Positions 45,250 to 55,092 of a DNA stretch of 64,000 nucleotides are shown in pieces. Below the pieces are notes generated by a model. The model did not search any database, was not told the origin of the DNA, and was given only the letters and a program-made list of their open reading frames with translations. Source of the stretch: Caulobacteraceae bacterium (lineage in GTDB: Bacteria > Pseudomonadota > Alphaproteobacteria > Caulobacterales > Caulobacteraceae); NCBI GenBank assembly GCA_030446805.1, contig JAUJMO010000001.1, forward strand, positions 1,174,316-1,238,315, written 5' to 3'. The first letter of the stretch is position 1. Each line of letters starts with the position of its first letter. The translations under genes were made by a program, and so were the position numbers.

Positions 45250-46178
45250 CAGAAGTAGCCGTTCCGCTTCTTCTTCTCCATCGATCCCGACTCGTCGCGG
45301 TCGATGAAACGGCCCTGGCGTTCGGAAACGGTGGCGGCCTCCATCTCGGCGATGACGGCGTCCAGGGTCTGCGCCTGGCTTTCCACCGCGCCAGTCAGCG
45401 GCCAGTCGCCGAGGGTGCGGAAGCGGACGGTGCGGGTCTCGGGCGCCTCTCCCGTCCGCAGCGGAATCCGATCATCGTCGACCATGATCCAGGCGCCCTC
45501 GCGCTGCACCACCGGGCGGGGCGCAGCGAAATAGAGCGGGACCACCGGAACGGCCCGCCAGCGGACGTAGCGCCAGACGTCGAGCTCCGTCCAATTCGAC
45601 AGGGGAAAGACGCGCAGGCTTTCGCCCGGCCGTTTGCGGGTGTTGTAGAGCCGCCAGAGCTCGGGACGTTGGCGTTTGGGATCCCAGCCGTGGTTGGTGG
45701 TGCGCAAGGAGACCACCCGCTCCTTGGCGCGGCTGGCCTCTTCATCGCGACGCGCGCCGCCGAAGGCCGCGTCGAAGCCGCCCGCCTCCAGCGCCTGCTT
45801 CAGGGCGTCGGTCTTCATGATCTGGGTGTGCAGCGCGGAGCCGTGGGTGAACGGTCCCACCCCCGCCCTGATCCCCTCCGGGTTCGTATGGACGATCAGC
45901 TCCAGCCCCAACTCGCGCGCGGTCTGGTCACGGAAGGCGATCATCTCCCGGAACTTCCAGCCGGTGTCGACGTGCAACAGGGGGAAGGGCGGCTTGGCCG
46001 GATGGAAGGCCCGCCTGGCCAGATGCAGCAGCACCGCGCTGTCCTTCCCGATGGAATAGAGCAGCACCGGTCGCTCGCACTCGGCCGCGATCTCACGGAA
46101 GATCCCGATGCTTTCGGCTTCCAGCCGCTCGAGATGCGAGAGCCCTGGGGAGGTCGATGCGGCGTGAGGCGGGGTCAT
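45249..46178 (-). CDS. cysD: Sulfate adenylyltransferase subunit 2
   Basis: The catalytic ATP-sulfurylase subunit, 309 residues. It has the modified PP-loop [38 protein letters not shown], and [11 protein letters not shown], ending [14 protein letters not shown] as expected for CysD. The ATG at 46178 begins the conserved [14 protein letters not shown] region after a short leader; a longer frame to 46244 is not supported. Its stop overlaps the cysNC start (TGATG). Confidence 0.95.
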   Translation of the reverse strand: MTPPHAASTSPGLSHLERLEAESIGIFREIAAECERPVLLYSIGKDSAVLLHLARRAFHPAKPPFPLLHVDTGWKFREMIAFRDQTARELGLELIVHTNPEGIRAGVGPFTHGSALHTQIMKTDALKQALEAGGFDAAFGGARRDEEASRAKERVVSLRTTNHGWDPKRQRPELWRLYNTRKRPGESLRVFPLSNWTELDVWRYVRWRAVPVVPLYFAAPRPVVQREGAWIMVDDDRIPLRTGEAPETRTVRFRTLGDWPLTGAVESQAQTLDAVIAEMEAATVSERQGRFIDRDESGSMEKKKRNGYF

Positions 46179-46270
46179 GACGTCCGATGGGAGTAGCGCC
46201 TGGGCGTCGGGAAGCAACACCGGTGGAGACCGCCCGCCTGCCATGCGAGGGCCGGCGGGGCCGCTGGGGC

Positions 46271-47173
46271 CTAGAGCCGTGCGCGGGCGAAGCTCGCGGG
46301 GGTCTGCGCGGAGGGAAGCAGCGAGCTGATGTACGCGCCATAGGGCGAGCGCCGGAGCTCATGGGCGCGGGCCGCGAGCTGCTCGGCGTCGATCCAGCCG
46401 TTCTGAAAAGCGATCTCCTCCAGGCAGGCGATCTTGAGGCCTTGCCGATGCTCGATCGCGCGGACGAACTCGGAAGCCTCCAGCAGGGAATCATGGGTGC
46501 CCGTGTCCAGCCAGGCGAAGCCGCGTCCCATCCGCTCCACGGTGAGTTCGCCCAACTCGAGATAGGCGCGGTTGATCTCCGTGATCTCGATCTCGCCGCG
46601 GCTGGACGGCTTCACCTCTCGGGCGATGTCGCAGACCTTGCCGTCGTACATGTACAAACCCGTCACCGCCCAGTGCGAGCGCGGTTGGGACGGCTTCTCC
46701 TCGATGCTGAGGGGCCGGCCATTCTCGTCCAGTTCGACCACGCCGAAGCGTTGGGGATCGTTGACGAAATAGGCGAAGTTGGTGGCGCCCTGCCCTCTCA
46801 CCGCCGCGTTCTCGAGCATGCGGATCAGGCCTGCGCCGTAGAAGAGGTTGTCGCCCAGAACCAGGGCGCTCGGACCGCCCGCGACAAAGGACTCCCCGAT
46901 GACAAAGGCGTCGGCCAGCCCGCGCGGCTCGGCCTGCTCGGCGTATTCGATCTCCAGGCCCCAGTTCGATCCGTCGCCGAGCAAGGCCCGGAAGGCGGGC
47001 AGGTCCCTGGGGCTGCTGATCACCAGGACCTCCTGGATGCCAGACAGCATCAGGACCGAGAGCGGATAGTAGATCATCGGCTTGTCATAGACGGGCAACA
47101 ACTGCTTGCTGACACCGATGGTGATGGGGTGCAGTCGGGTGCCTGACCCTCCCGCAAGAACGATGCCCTTCAT
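46271..47173 (-). CDS. rmlA: Glucose-1-phosphate thymidylyltransferase
   Basis: Makes dTDP-glucose. The 300-residue enzyme has [48 protein letters not shown], and [17 protein letters not shown], all canonical for RmlA. It follows rmlB by 48 bases on the same strand and precedes cysD. Neither rmlC nor rmlD is adjacent, so dTDP-4-keto-6-deoxyglucose may feed the epimerase/reductases encoded elsewhere in the locus or off the window. Confidence 0.95.
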   Translation of the reverse strand: MKGIVLAGGSGTRLHPITIGVSKQLLPVYDKPMIYYPLSVLMLSGIQEVLVISSPRDLPAFRALLGDGSNWGLEIEYAEQAEPRGLADAFVIGESFVAGGPSALVLGDNLFYGAGLIRMLENAAVRGQGATNFAYFVNDPQRFGVVELDENGRPLSIEEKPSQPRSHWAVTGLYMYDGKVCDIAREVKPSSRGEIEITEINRAYLELGELTVERMGRGFAWLDTGTHDSLLEASEFVRAIEHRQGLKIACLEEIAFQNGWIDAEQLAARAHELRRSPYGAYISSLLPSAQTPASFARARL

Positions 47174-47221
47174 CTACAGGATCTCCGAAGTTGTTTGACC
47201 AGAGGCCTGACCGTCCGCGGA

Positions 47222-48316
<1,095 letters not shown>

Positions 48317-48500
48317 GAGCCTCTCCTGAGCCCCCTGGGCCGGAGCAAAAGCCCATTAGGGCAGACGCGGCCCCAAGGCGAGAGCGCCGGCTCCGGTTGT
48401 GGAAGGTGACGCCCAAGCCGATGGCGCGCCCCGAGGGCGACTTTCCATTGGGGAGAGCGAGGGGGGCAGAGCGCAAGCTGAAAATCGCCCCCCCGAGAGC

Positions 48501-48530
48501 GTCACCCTCGGACTTGTTCCGAGGGCCCAT
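48501..48530. repeat. Left palindromic repeat of the GIY-YIG element
   Basis: The sequence reads GTCACCCTCGGACTTGTTCC followed by GAGGGCCCAT. CCTCGGA and TCCGAGG form a short stem. It is the inverse of 48886-48916 and differs by one base in the core from the copies at 43254 and 43355. Confidence 0.85.
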
Positions 48531-48548
48531 CCGTCCGCACGCGCTTTG

Positions 48549-48866
48549 TCAGAGCTTGTGCTCGTGCGAGCGGACCAGGCCGGGATAGAGGTCCTCCCAG
48601 TGCGGGTTGGTGTCCTCGATCAGGTTGATCTTCCAGGCTCGGACATAGTGCTTGATCGTCTTCTCCCGCTGGATGGCCTCGGTGACGGACCCGAACAGCT
48701 GGAACCACACCAGGCGCTTCAGGCCCCACCGCGCAGTGAAGCCCGGGATCAGTCCCTCGCGATGCTCGTGGATGCGGCGGATCAGATTGCTGGTCACCCC
48801 CGCGTACAGCGTGCCGTGGGGCTTGTTGGCCATCAGGTATGCGGCGATCAGGTCTCGTCCGGACAT
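48549..48866 (-). CDS. GIY-YIG nuclease superfamily protein
   Basis: A 105-residue URI/GIY-YIG domain protein. The motif appears as GTLYAGVTSNLIRRIHEHRE (GxLY-x-GVTS, with the catalytic Arg), followed by GFTARWGLKRLVWFQ and AIQREKTIKHYVRAWKINLI, the pattern of the small stand-alone COG2827 group. Stand-alone members are very common in alphaproteobacteria, often in several copies per genome, and have no firm function. Flanking palindromes suggest the gene travels with, or acts on, the repeat. Confidence 0.88.
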   Translation of the reverse strand: MSGRDLIAAYLMANKPHGTLYAGVTSNLIRRIHEHREGLIPGFTARWGLKRLVWFQLFGSVTEAIQREKTIKHYVRAWKINLIEDTNPHWEDLYPGLVRSHEHKL

Positions 48867-48885
48867 GCCGTCGAGCTTGCGGCGC

Positions 48886-48916
48886 CATGGGCCCTCGGAA
48901 CAAGTCCGAGGGTGAC
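48886..48916. repeat. Right palindromic repeat of the GIY-YIG element
   Basis: CATGGGCCCTCGGAACAAGT followed by CCGAGGGTGAC is the inverted counterpart of 48501-48530. The next 75 or so bases (GTTCCGTTAGGGGGAGAGGC onward) match the reverse complement of 43166-43253 at most positions. Confidence 0.85.
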
Positions 48917-49144
48917 GTTCCGTTAGGGGGAGAGGCGGGCGGGAGCGCTGACGTGCTCACCCAGCTCGGCGCAAGCTGGAGAAGCGCCCCACCCTCCCCG
49001 AGAACGGGAGCGTGAGGCCGCGGGCTTCAGGCGGCGTTCAGGCGCAGGCCCCTCTTTGCCACCGAACTCGCGGCGCCGTTCCGGCGTCCATAGATGACCA
49101 ACTGACCCGCAGCGCCGTTCGGGCGCACACCCAAGGAGCCGATC

Positions 49145-50089
49145 ATGATCGTGGAACTGGCCTTCGCCGCGGCCTTGATGGCCCTGCAGGCTCCGGCCTC
49201 GGCGGCCCCCATGAAGCTGCAGTTTCCCGTCCGATGCACCCTGGGCGAGACCTGTGAGGTCCAGAACTACGTCGACAGGGACGCCGGGCCAGGCGCCGTG
49301 CGCGACTATCGCGGCGGGGCCGTGACCTATGACGCGCACAACGGCACCGACATCCGCCTCCCCAACATGGCCGCCCAGCGCCGGGGAGTCGAGGTCCTGG
49401 CGGCCGCGAGCGGCCGGGTGCTGCGGGTGCGCGACGGCGTGGCGGACCGCTCGGTGCGTGAGACGGGGACGGCGGCCGTGGCCAGCGTGGAATGCGGCAA
49501 CGGGGTGGTGATCGAGCACGCGGGCGGACTGCAGACGCAGTACTGCCACATGGCGCAGGGCAGCGTGCGGGTGAAACCGGGCGACGTCGTCCAGGCGGGC
49601 CAGGCGATCGGCGCCATCGGCCTGTCCGGGCAGACCGAATATCCGCACCTGCACTTCACCGTCCGACGAGGCGGGGCGGTGGTCGACCCCTTCGGTCCGA
49701 GCCAGGTGCTCTGGAGCGCCCCGCCCGCCTACAGGGCTGGGCTCGTGCTCAACACAGGTTTCAGCACCGGCCCGGTCGCGATGGAGGCCGTGGAGGCGGG
49801 GGAAGGCCTGCCTCAGCCTTCCGTCAAGGCCCCTGCCCTCGTGGCCTATGTCCGCGCCATCAACCTGCAAGGCGGCGACGAGCCCGAACTCATCCTGCGT
49901 GACCCTCAAGGGGCGGTCCTGTTCTCCAACCGATCCAAGCCGCTGGACCGCAACAAGGCGCAATCGCTGATCTTCGGCGGCAAGAAGGCGCCGCCGCAGG
50001 GCTGGGCCAAGGGGACCTACCTCGCCGAATACAAGGTTTGGCGGGGCGGGCGCGTAGCGCTGCAGCGCCAGTTCCGAACCACCCTCTGA
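49145..50089 (+). CDS. M23-family (LytM) metallopeptidase
   Basis: A 314-residue exported protein with a signal peptide (IVELAFAAALMALQAPASA). The LytM zinc site is visible: H and D in AHNGTDIRL and the H-x-H in YPHLHF, with YCHMAQGSV and KPGDVVQAGQAIGAIG. It would cut peptidoglycan peptide cross-links, or have lost activity and regulate others. An 80-residue beta-rich C-terminal domain (AINLQGGDEPELILRDPQG) follows and is not recognised. AAGGAG precedes the ATG. The preceding gap 48917-49144 is repeat flank and probable promoter. Confidence 0.85.
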   Translation: MIVELAFAAALMALQAPASAAPMKLQFPVRCTLGETCEVQNYVDRDAGPGAVRDYRGGAVTYDAHNGTDIRLPNMAAQRRGVEVLAAASGRVLRVRDGVADRSVRETGTAAVASVECGNGVVIEHAGGLQTQYCHMAQGSVRVKPGDVVQAGQAIGAIGLSGQTEYPHLHFTVRRGGAVVDPFGPSQVLWSAPPAYRAGLVLNTGFSTGPVAMEAVEAGEGLPQPSVKAPALVAYVRAINLQGGDEPELILRDPQGAVLFSNRSKPLDRNKAQSLIFGGKKAPPQGWAKGTYLAEYKVWRGGRVALQRQFRTTL

Positions 50090-50265
50090 GGCGGAGCCTC
50101 TGCACCGCCAAGGCCTGGAGCAGTCTTTGTTCGAAAGCGGGGGCGCCGCCGCGGTGGATCCGGCCGCCTCGGATGTGGCGCTTCCCTCGTGCCGGCCGGT
50201 AAGCTAGCCGATGCGTCGGCCCTGACGCGAGGGCCGGAGGAGCATCCCGTGCGAGGCGAACACCG

Positions 50266-51282
50266 ATGAAGGCACGGCGGCCCGTCATACTGGTCGTCGG
50301 CATGCACCGAAGCGGAACTTCGGCCGTCACGCGACTGATCAACCTCCTTGGCGCCGAGCTCCCTGGCACCCTGGTCCCCGGAGGCCTCGGCAACGAACTC
50401 GGGCATTGGGAGACCGCGGAGATCGTCGATCTGCACGACCAGATGCTGTGGTCGGCCGGGGTGAATGTGAACGCGCTGTTCGCCATCCGCCCCGAGTGGT
50501 TCCATAGTTCCGAGGCCGAAGGCTTCGTCCAGGCCGTCGCCGAGCTGATGACGGGTCCGCGCCCTGCCGCGCCCATGACGGTCATCAAGGACCCTCGGAT
50601 GGCCCTGTTCATTCCGATCTGGCTGCGCGCCCTGGACCGCGTGGGACAGGACGCCCGCTTCGTTCTGCCCTTCCGGCACCCGCTGGAAGTAGCCAACTCG
50701 CTCCGGCGAAGGCAGTTGCAGCACTTTCCCGACAGCGTCTGGCCGCTCGGTCGCGGAACCGCGCTCTGGCTCCGGTATGTGCTGACGGCGGAAAGGGAGA
50801 CGCGAAAGCGACGGCGCACCTTTGTCAGCTTCGACGCCGTTCTGGCGGACTGGCGCACGGAGGCCCACCGCATGGCTGCACAGCTCGGGCTAGCCTGGCC
50901 CAGGCTTGAGGCGGGCGGGGCCGAGATCAACGCCTTTTTGCACCGGGACCGCAAACACGAGGTCGCCGCATCCGGATCCCCGCTGCCGCCGCACCTTTCC
51001 CGCTTGCTCCAGTCTCTGGAGAGGTGCGTTCGCAGGCCGGACGCCGAGGCACGGGTCTTCGACACCGCTTTGGAGCAGATGGAGCACGCCTCCGCCCTGT
51101 TCATGGACTACGTCCAGGAGCTCGAGTTCAGGATCGCCACCGTCCCCTCGCTGGTCACCGAGTTTCCGGACTTTCCGCCGCCCCCGTCGCTGGGTCCCCC
51201 GCACGCAGTGCAAAGCGGCCCGACCGCCCCGTCTCCCGGCGACCGCCCGCTCCTAGCGAGGCTGTGGCCGCGTGGGACGTAG
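50266..51282 (+). CDS. Sulfotransferase family protein
   Basis: A 338-residue protein with a PAPS-binding loop VVGMHRSGTSAVTRLINLLG at about residues 10-29 and a 3'-phosphate site FRHPLEVANSLRRR. VIKDPRMALFIPIW lies between them, as in bacterial sulfotransferases that modify glycans or lipids. A proline-rich tail ends the protein. Its stop is immediately followed by the next ATG (TAGATG), beginning a plus-strand operon of surface-glycan genes. Confidence 0.8.
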   Translation: MKARRPVILVVGMHRSGTSAVTRLINLLGAELPGTLVPGGLGNELGHWETAEIVDLHDQMLWSAGVNVNALFAIRPEWFHSSEAEGFVQAVAELMTGPRPAAPMTVIKDPRMALFIPIWLRALDRVGQDARFVLPFRHPLEVANSLRRRQLQHFPDSVWPLGRGTALWLRYVLTAERETRKRRRTFVSFDAVLADWRTEAHRMAAQLGLAWPRLEAGGAEINAFLHRDRKHEVAASGSPLPPHLSRLLQSLERCVRRPDAEARVFDTALEQMEHASALFMDYVQELEFRIATVPSLVTEFPDFPPPPSLGPPHAVQSGPTAPSPGDRPLLARLWPRGT

Positions 51283-52110
51283 ATGACGCGACCCCGCCTG
51301 GCCGTTCTGTTCTGGTTCTACAAGGAGCTGGATGTCTGCCGGGGCAGGCTGACCCTGCTCCGGAGACTCAACCCGGGCACGGCGATCTACGGCCTGTACG
51401 GCGGCCCGCTCGACCGCGCCGGAGAGGCCCAAGCGCGCCTGGGCGATCTGCTGGACGACTTTTACGCCTATCCGGGCGCCCAGGATCCACACTGGAAGTG
51501 GATCAACGGCGACCAGTTGATCGCGGCCTGGGCTCGTGAACGAGGCGCGTCCCTGGTTTGGGACACGGTGGTGGTGGTGCAATGGGACATGCTGCTTCTC
51601 GGGCCCGTGCGGGACATATTCTCCGGCCTGCAGAACGACGAGGCCCTCTTCTCAGGATTTCGTCCCCTGTCGGAAACCGAGGCCTGGTGGGGCTGGTCCC
51701 GCCGGGATCAGCCGGAGCGCCGCCGGCGGCTGGACGGCTTCATCGAGCAGCTCAAGCTCCGCTACGGCTATGACGGCCCCCTGTTCGCCTGTTTGTTCAT
51801 CGTGGTCTGCCTTCCGCGACGATTTCTCGAACGCTACGCCTGCGAGCCGCCGATGGACGGCTTTCTCGAGTACAAGGTCCCCACCCTGGCCCGGGTGTTC
51901 GGCGTTCCCGTCACGCTTGACCACCCTTTCACGCCCTGGTGGGGAAGCGAGCCGGCCACGCGCGACATCCCCGCCCATTGTCGGCTGCTCAGCGCCGCCG
52001 AGGAGGAAACCGACCTGGACGCGATCATGGACCATCTCATGCGCGAGGACGGGGCCCGGGTCTTTCACCCGTGGCGCCGTCCCTTCCACCTGCCCTGCGA
52101 ACTCTCCTGA
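51283..52110 (+). CDS. Unrecognised GT-A-like protein
   Basis: A 275-residue soluble protein I cannot assign. It begins RLAVLFWFYKELDVCRGRLT and has IYGLYGGPLD, then VVVVQWDMLLLGPV, where Q-W-D lies where a nucleotide-sugar DXD motif might be. It ends with HCRLLSAAEEETDL and FHPWRRPFHLP. No signal peptide or membrane segment is present. Tight placement between a sulfotransferase and glycosyltransferases suggests a glycan role. A divergent GT-A glycosyltransferase is the best guess. Confidence 0.5.
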   Translation: MTRPRLAVLFWFYKELDVCRGRLTLLRRLNPGTAIYGLYGGPLDRAGEAQARLGDLLDDFYAYPGAQDPHWKWINGDQLIAAWARERGASLVWDTVVVVQWDMLLLGPVRDIFSGLQNDEALFSGFRPLSETEAWWGWSRRDQPERRRRLDGFIEQLKLRYGYDGPLFACLFIVVCLPRRFLERYACEPPMDGFLEYKVPTLARVFGVPVTLDHPFTPWWGSEPATRDIPAHCRLLSAAEEETDLDAIMDHLMREDGARVFHPWRRPFHLPCELS

Positions 52111-52183
52111 TGGGTGCGGGCCGACCTCCACTGCACCGACCATGCCGGACAGACGTCCCCGCGCCTGCTTGCCTGTGTGAGCC

Positions 52184-53389
52184 ATGAGCCAAGAGGACAA
52201 ACTCAGGGCGCGTCTTTCGCAGGCTGCGCTGTTCGATCCCGGCGAGTATCAGCGGCTCAACCCCGATCTACGCGGCCTGGATCCGTTCGACCACTTCCTG
52301 AAATGGGGCGCCTGGGAGCCGCATCGCGCCTTTGTGGAGCGCCGGGAGTTTGCGCGGGCCTTGGGCGCCGCCGCACAGACGCTCAAGTCCAATCCCGAGC
52401 GGGGAGAGGGTCGGCCGCCCCTCGACGCCGTGAACAGCCTGGAGGTGGGCGTGTTCGTCAGCTCGCAAGGCCGCTACTTCGTCCGCGAGATCGCGGGCAG
52501 GCTCGTTGCCGATCTGTTGGCGGCCGGCGCGCGCGCGCGCTTGTTGGATGAGACCACCGATCCGGGATCGAGGCCCCCGGCCTGCATCTTCGTGGCCCCG
52601 CACGAGTTCTTCCGCCTGGGCCGCGGCTCGGAGTGGCCGAGAGCGGTGCTCGACTCCGGCTTCGTCTTCTCGGTCGATCAGATCACCTCCAGCCGGTTCC
52701 GCGCCGTCTACCCCTATGCGCTCGCCGCGAGCGGCGTGTTGGACCTGTACCCTCACGGCCTGAGCCTTTGGCGCGACGCAGCCCTTCCCTGCGCGCACTA
52801 TGCGCCGGGTCACGCTCCCGCGCCCCAGATGACCTTCGATCACCCGCTGTACGGCGCCCTGCCCCGCGCGGCGCGGAGCCCGGGGGCGGACCGGCCGATC
52901 GATCTGGCGTTCTTCGGCTCCGAAAGCCCGGGCCGCGACGAGTTCTTCGCAAAACACGCGGCCTTCTTCGCCGAGCGCCAATGCGTGATCCACTATACCC
53001 GGTCGCTGGGCGTCCCCTTGTCCGACACCTACGGCGGCCAGAGAACCGCCCTCACGCGCCTCATCGCCTCCCGGTCGAAGATCTTCCTCAACATCCACAA
53101 GGCCGATGTCGGCACGGTGCATTGGCCGCGGATGGTGATGCTGGGCATGGGCTCGGGCGCCTTGGTCGTGAGCGCGCCTTGCGCGCCCCATCCCGACTTC
53201 ATCGCGGGCGTGCATTATCTGGAGGAAAGCCCGCGTCGGATCCCTAAACTGATCCGTTGGCTGCGGGACGCACCGGACGGCCAGGCCCTTGCGGACCAGG
53301 TGCGCGCCGCCGCCGCCGCGCAGCTTGCGGGCGTCGGCGCCCAGGCGGTGACCCGCCTGCTCCTCAACCCGGTGGTCGAGCCAGCATGA
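52184..53389 (+). CDS. Glycosyltransferase (group 1/CgeB-like) with one N-terminal repeat
   Basis: A 401-residue protein. Residues 12-50 form one copy of the locus repeat module (ALFDPGEYQRLNPDLRG...DPFDHFLKWGAWEPHR). The remainder looks like a GT-B fold, with IDLAFFGSESPGRDEFFAKH at the domain junction and a donor-site-like region RSKIFLNIHKADVGTVHWPR, MLGMGSGALVVSAPC. Donor and acceptor are unknown. The stop overlaps the next gene start (ATGA). Confidence 0.7.
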   Translation: MSQEDKLRARLSQAALFDPGEYQRLNPDLRGLDPFDHFLKWGAWEPHRAFVERREFARALGAAAQTLKSNPERGEGRPPLDAVNSLEVGVFVSSQGRYFVREIAGRLVADLLAAGARARLLDETTDPGSRPPACIFVAPHEFFRLGRGSEWPRAVLDSGFVFSVDQITSSRFRAVYPYALAASGVLDLYPHGLSLWRDAALPCAHYAPGHAPAPQMTFDHPLYGALPRAARSPGADRPIDLAFFGSESPGRDEFFAKHAAFFAERQCVIHYTRSLGVPLSDTYGGQRTALTRLIASRSKIFLNIHKADVGTVHWPRMVMLGMGSGALVVSAPCAPHPDFIAGVHYLEESPRRIPKLIRWLRDAPDGQALADQVRAAAAAQLAGVGAQAVTRLLLNPVVEPA

Positions 53390-54177
53390 CTCTCAGCTTT
53401 CCCACCCCGACCCGCGTCCTCCTCGAACAGGAGCGGACGCCCCGCGAGGACGCCGAGCTCGTGAGCGTGCTCGTGACCGTGTACAACTATCAGGGGCTGG
53501 TCACCGAGGCTTTGGACAGCCTGCTGGCCCAGACCCATCTCCAGCTGGAGGTGATCGTCGTGGACGACGCCTCGACCGACCGCTCCCCAGAGGTGGTCGC
53601 CCATTGGTTGGGCGCCAACGCTCAAAGGTTCGAGCGCGTTCTGCTGATCCAGCACCAGGAGAACGAGGGGCTTCCGGCGGCGCGCAACACGGGCTTTGCA
53701 CAAGCCCGCGCCGAGTACGTGCTGGTGCTGGACGCCGACAACGGTTTGCACCCACGCGCCATCGCCCGTCTCCTGGAAACCGCGCAGGACGGCGGGTTCG
53801 CCGTGGCCTACTCCCAAATCGAGCAGTTCGGGGCCAACACCCGGCTTGGGTTCGCCGACCTCTGGCGGCGCGACCTGTTCCGGCCGGCGAATTACGTGGA
53901 CGCCATGGCTTTGGTGGCCAAGTGGGCCTGGGCGGAAGTCGGCGGCTACAGCCACCTGGACCTGGGATGGGAGGACTTCGACCTCTGGTGCAAGTTCATC
54001 GAACACGAGCTCGAGGGCGTCTTCGTGCCGGAGATTCTTTGTCGCTACCGGGTCCACCCGGCCTCCATGCTGCGGACCCAGACCAACCGGGCCGAAGCGC
54101 GGATCGTGGACACCATGATGATGCGCCACCCCTGGTTGAAGCTGCTGGCCGGACCTACCGAGTCACACGCGCCATGA
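53386..54177 (+). CDS. GT2-family glycosyltransferase
   Basis: A 263-residue single-domain GT-A enzyme: VSVLVTVYNYQGLVTEALDS, VIVVDDASTDRSPEV, LPAARNTGFAQA, the DXD-like LVLDADNGLHP, and GWEDFDLWCKF near the catalytic base. It transfers one sugar from a nucleotide donor at the cytoplasmic membrane face. The ATG at 53386 overlaps the previous stop. It ends 15 bases inside the convergent sulfotransferase gene. Confidence 0.88.
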   Translation: MTLSFPTPTRVLLEQERTPREDAELVSVLVTVYNYQGLVTEALDSLLAQTHLQLEVIVVDDASTDRSPEVVAHWLGANAQRFERVLLIQHQENEGLPAARNTGFAQARAEYVLVLDADNGLHPRAIARLLETAQDGGFAVAYSQIEQFGANTRLGFADLWRRDLFRPANYVDAMALVAKWAWAEVGGYSHLDLGWEDFDLWCKFIEHELEGVFVPEILCRYRVHPASMLRTQTNRAEARIVDTMMMRHPWLKLLAGPTESHAP

Positions 54178-54921
54178 ACCGACGTCCAAACCGGACATGG
54201 CCTCGAACCGGGTCAGGTCGTCCGCGAACAGCTCAGTCATATAAGCCTGGTCTTCCGCTGTCGGGCGGGGATCGCTCTCCCGATGCATGCTGACGTTGAC
54301 CTCCCGCCCCCGCAAAGCAGCCTCGACCGGCTCGAGCTCTAGGAAGCTGCAAACCCTGGCCACCGTCGCGCCCGGCCGCATCTGCAGATCCTCCGAGCGT
54401 AGAAGAAGCATCTGCTCCGGGGAGAACAGGCGCCGCGCCCGAGCCAGTTGGTCGGCGTAGAAACCTCGTTCGATGTAACTGTAGACCCGGTGATGACCCG
54501 GGGTCTCCACGTTGTCAGCCACCCTGGCCCGGCCTTCGCGGATGCACCAGGCGAAGGGCTCGGTCTCGAAACCTCGCGCATGCTCCATCCGCCAATGGGA
54601 CCAAGCTCGGAGACGAGGATCCCGGAAGATCAGGATGAGCCGGATCGTCGGGTGGTAGCGTACGATGCGTTCGAGGCTGTTGGGCCAGTAGACGTAGATC
54701 GGCGTAGCCTCCCCCCGCCGCTGGAGAGCGCTGAAATCGAAATTCGCGTGGTAGGGGGCATAGTCGGGCTGCACCCAATCGACGGTGGATTCATCGTCGA
54801 AGAAATGCACCTCCTTCACGTCCGGAAGCTGGATCTGCGGATGGTCCCGCAGATGATCGAACAGGGCGGTGGTGCCGCCCTTTTGCACTCCGGCTATGAG
54901 GAAATCTATTCGTTGAGACAC
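54163..54921 (-). CDS. Sulfotransferase domain protein
   Basis: A 252-residue sulfotransferase of the Stf/heparan-sulfate-like type. The PAPS loop IAGVQKGGTTALFDHLRDHP begins at residue 9, followed by KEVHFFDDES and the 3'-phosphate motif IFRDPRLRAWSHW. YIERGFYADQL and LRSEDLQMRPGATVARVCSF are also family features. GTG at 54921 was chosen because the loop then follows directly; an ATG at 55014 adds 31 residues of doubtful sequence. Confidence 0.82.
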   Translation of the reverse strand: MSQRIDFLIAGVQKGGTTALFDHLRDHPQIQLPDVKEVHFFDDESTVDWVQPDYAPYHANFDFSALQRRGEATPIYVYWPNSLERIVRYHPTIRLILIFRDPRLRAWSHWRMEHARGFETEPFAWCIREGRARVADNVETPGHHRVYSYIERGFYADQLARARRLFSPEQMLLLRSEDLQMRPGATVARVCSFLELEPVEAALRGREVNVSMHRESDPRPTAEDQAYMTELFADDLTRFEAMSGLDVGSWRV

Positions 54922-55019
54922 GACCGCCCCGTCCTGGGCCCTCCTCCGGCAGAACCGGACGGAGCGCAAGCCCCGTGGCCGGGCGGTTGACGCCTCCTTC
55001 CGGCTGCAAGACAAGGCGC

Positions 55020-55080
55020 CGTCATTCCGAGGGTTGCGACCGCGAAGGGTCGCAGCGACCCAAGGGTCTCAGCCCAGCAT
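55020..55080. repeat. Possible dispersed repeat with hairpin
   Basis: GTCATTCCGAGGGTTGCGAC followed by CGCGAAGGGTCGCAGCGACC and AAGGGTCTC has a GTTGCGACC / GGTCGCAGC inverted pair and looks like intergenic repeats common in related genomes. No second copy was found in this window. Confidence 0.35.
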
Positions 55081-55092
55081 CTTCGAGCCTGA

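Larger units (their letters stand above)
48430..48995. mobile_element. Candidate small element: GIY-YIG gene between inverted palindromic repeats
   Basis: The nuclease gene at 48549-48866 is bracketed by GTCACCCTCGGACTTGTTCC... (48501-48530) and its inverse (48886-48916). Both sides continue outward into related sequence: GCGCAAGCTG is present near 48472 and near 48971. A similar pair without a gene lies at 43166-43384. The structure suggests a mobile or formerly mobile unit, but target duplications were not found and mobility is inference. Confidence 0.45.

Noticed and set aside
43972..45258. Plus-strand open frame of 428 codons opposite cysNC
   Set aside because: High-GC antisense artefact; cysNC has all catalytic motifs and the antisense product has no recognisable feature.
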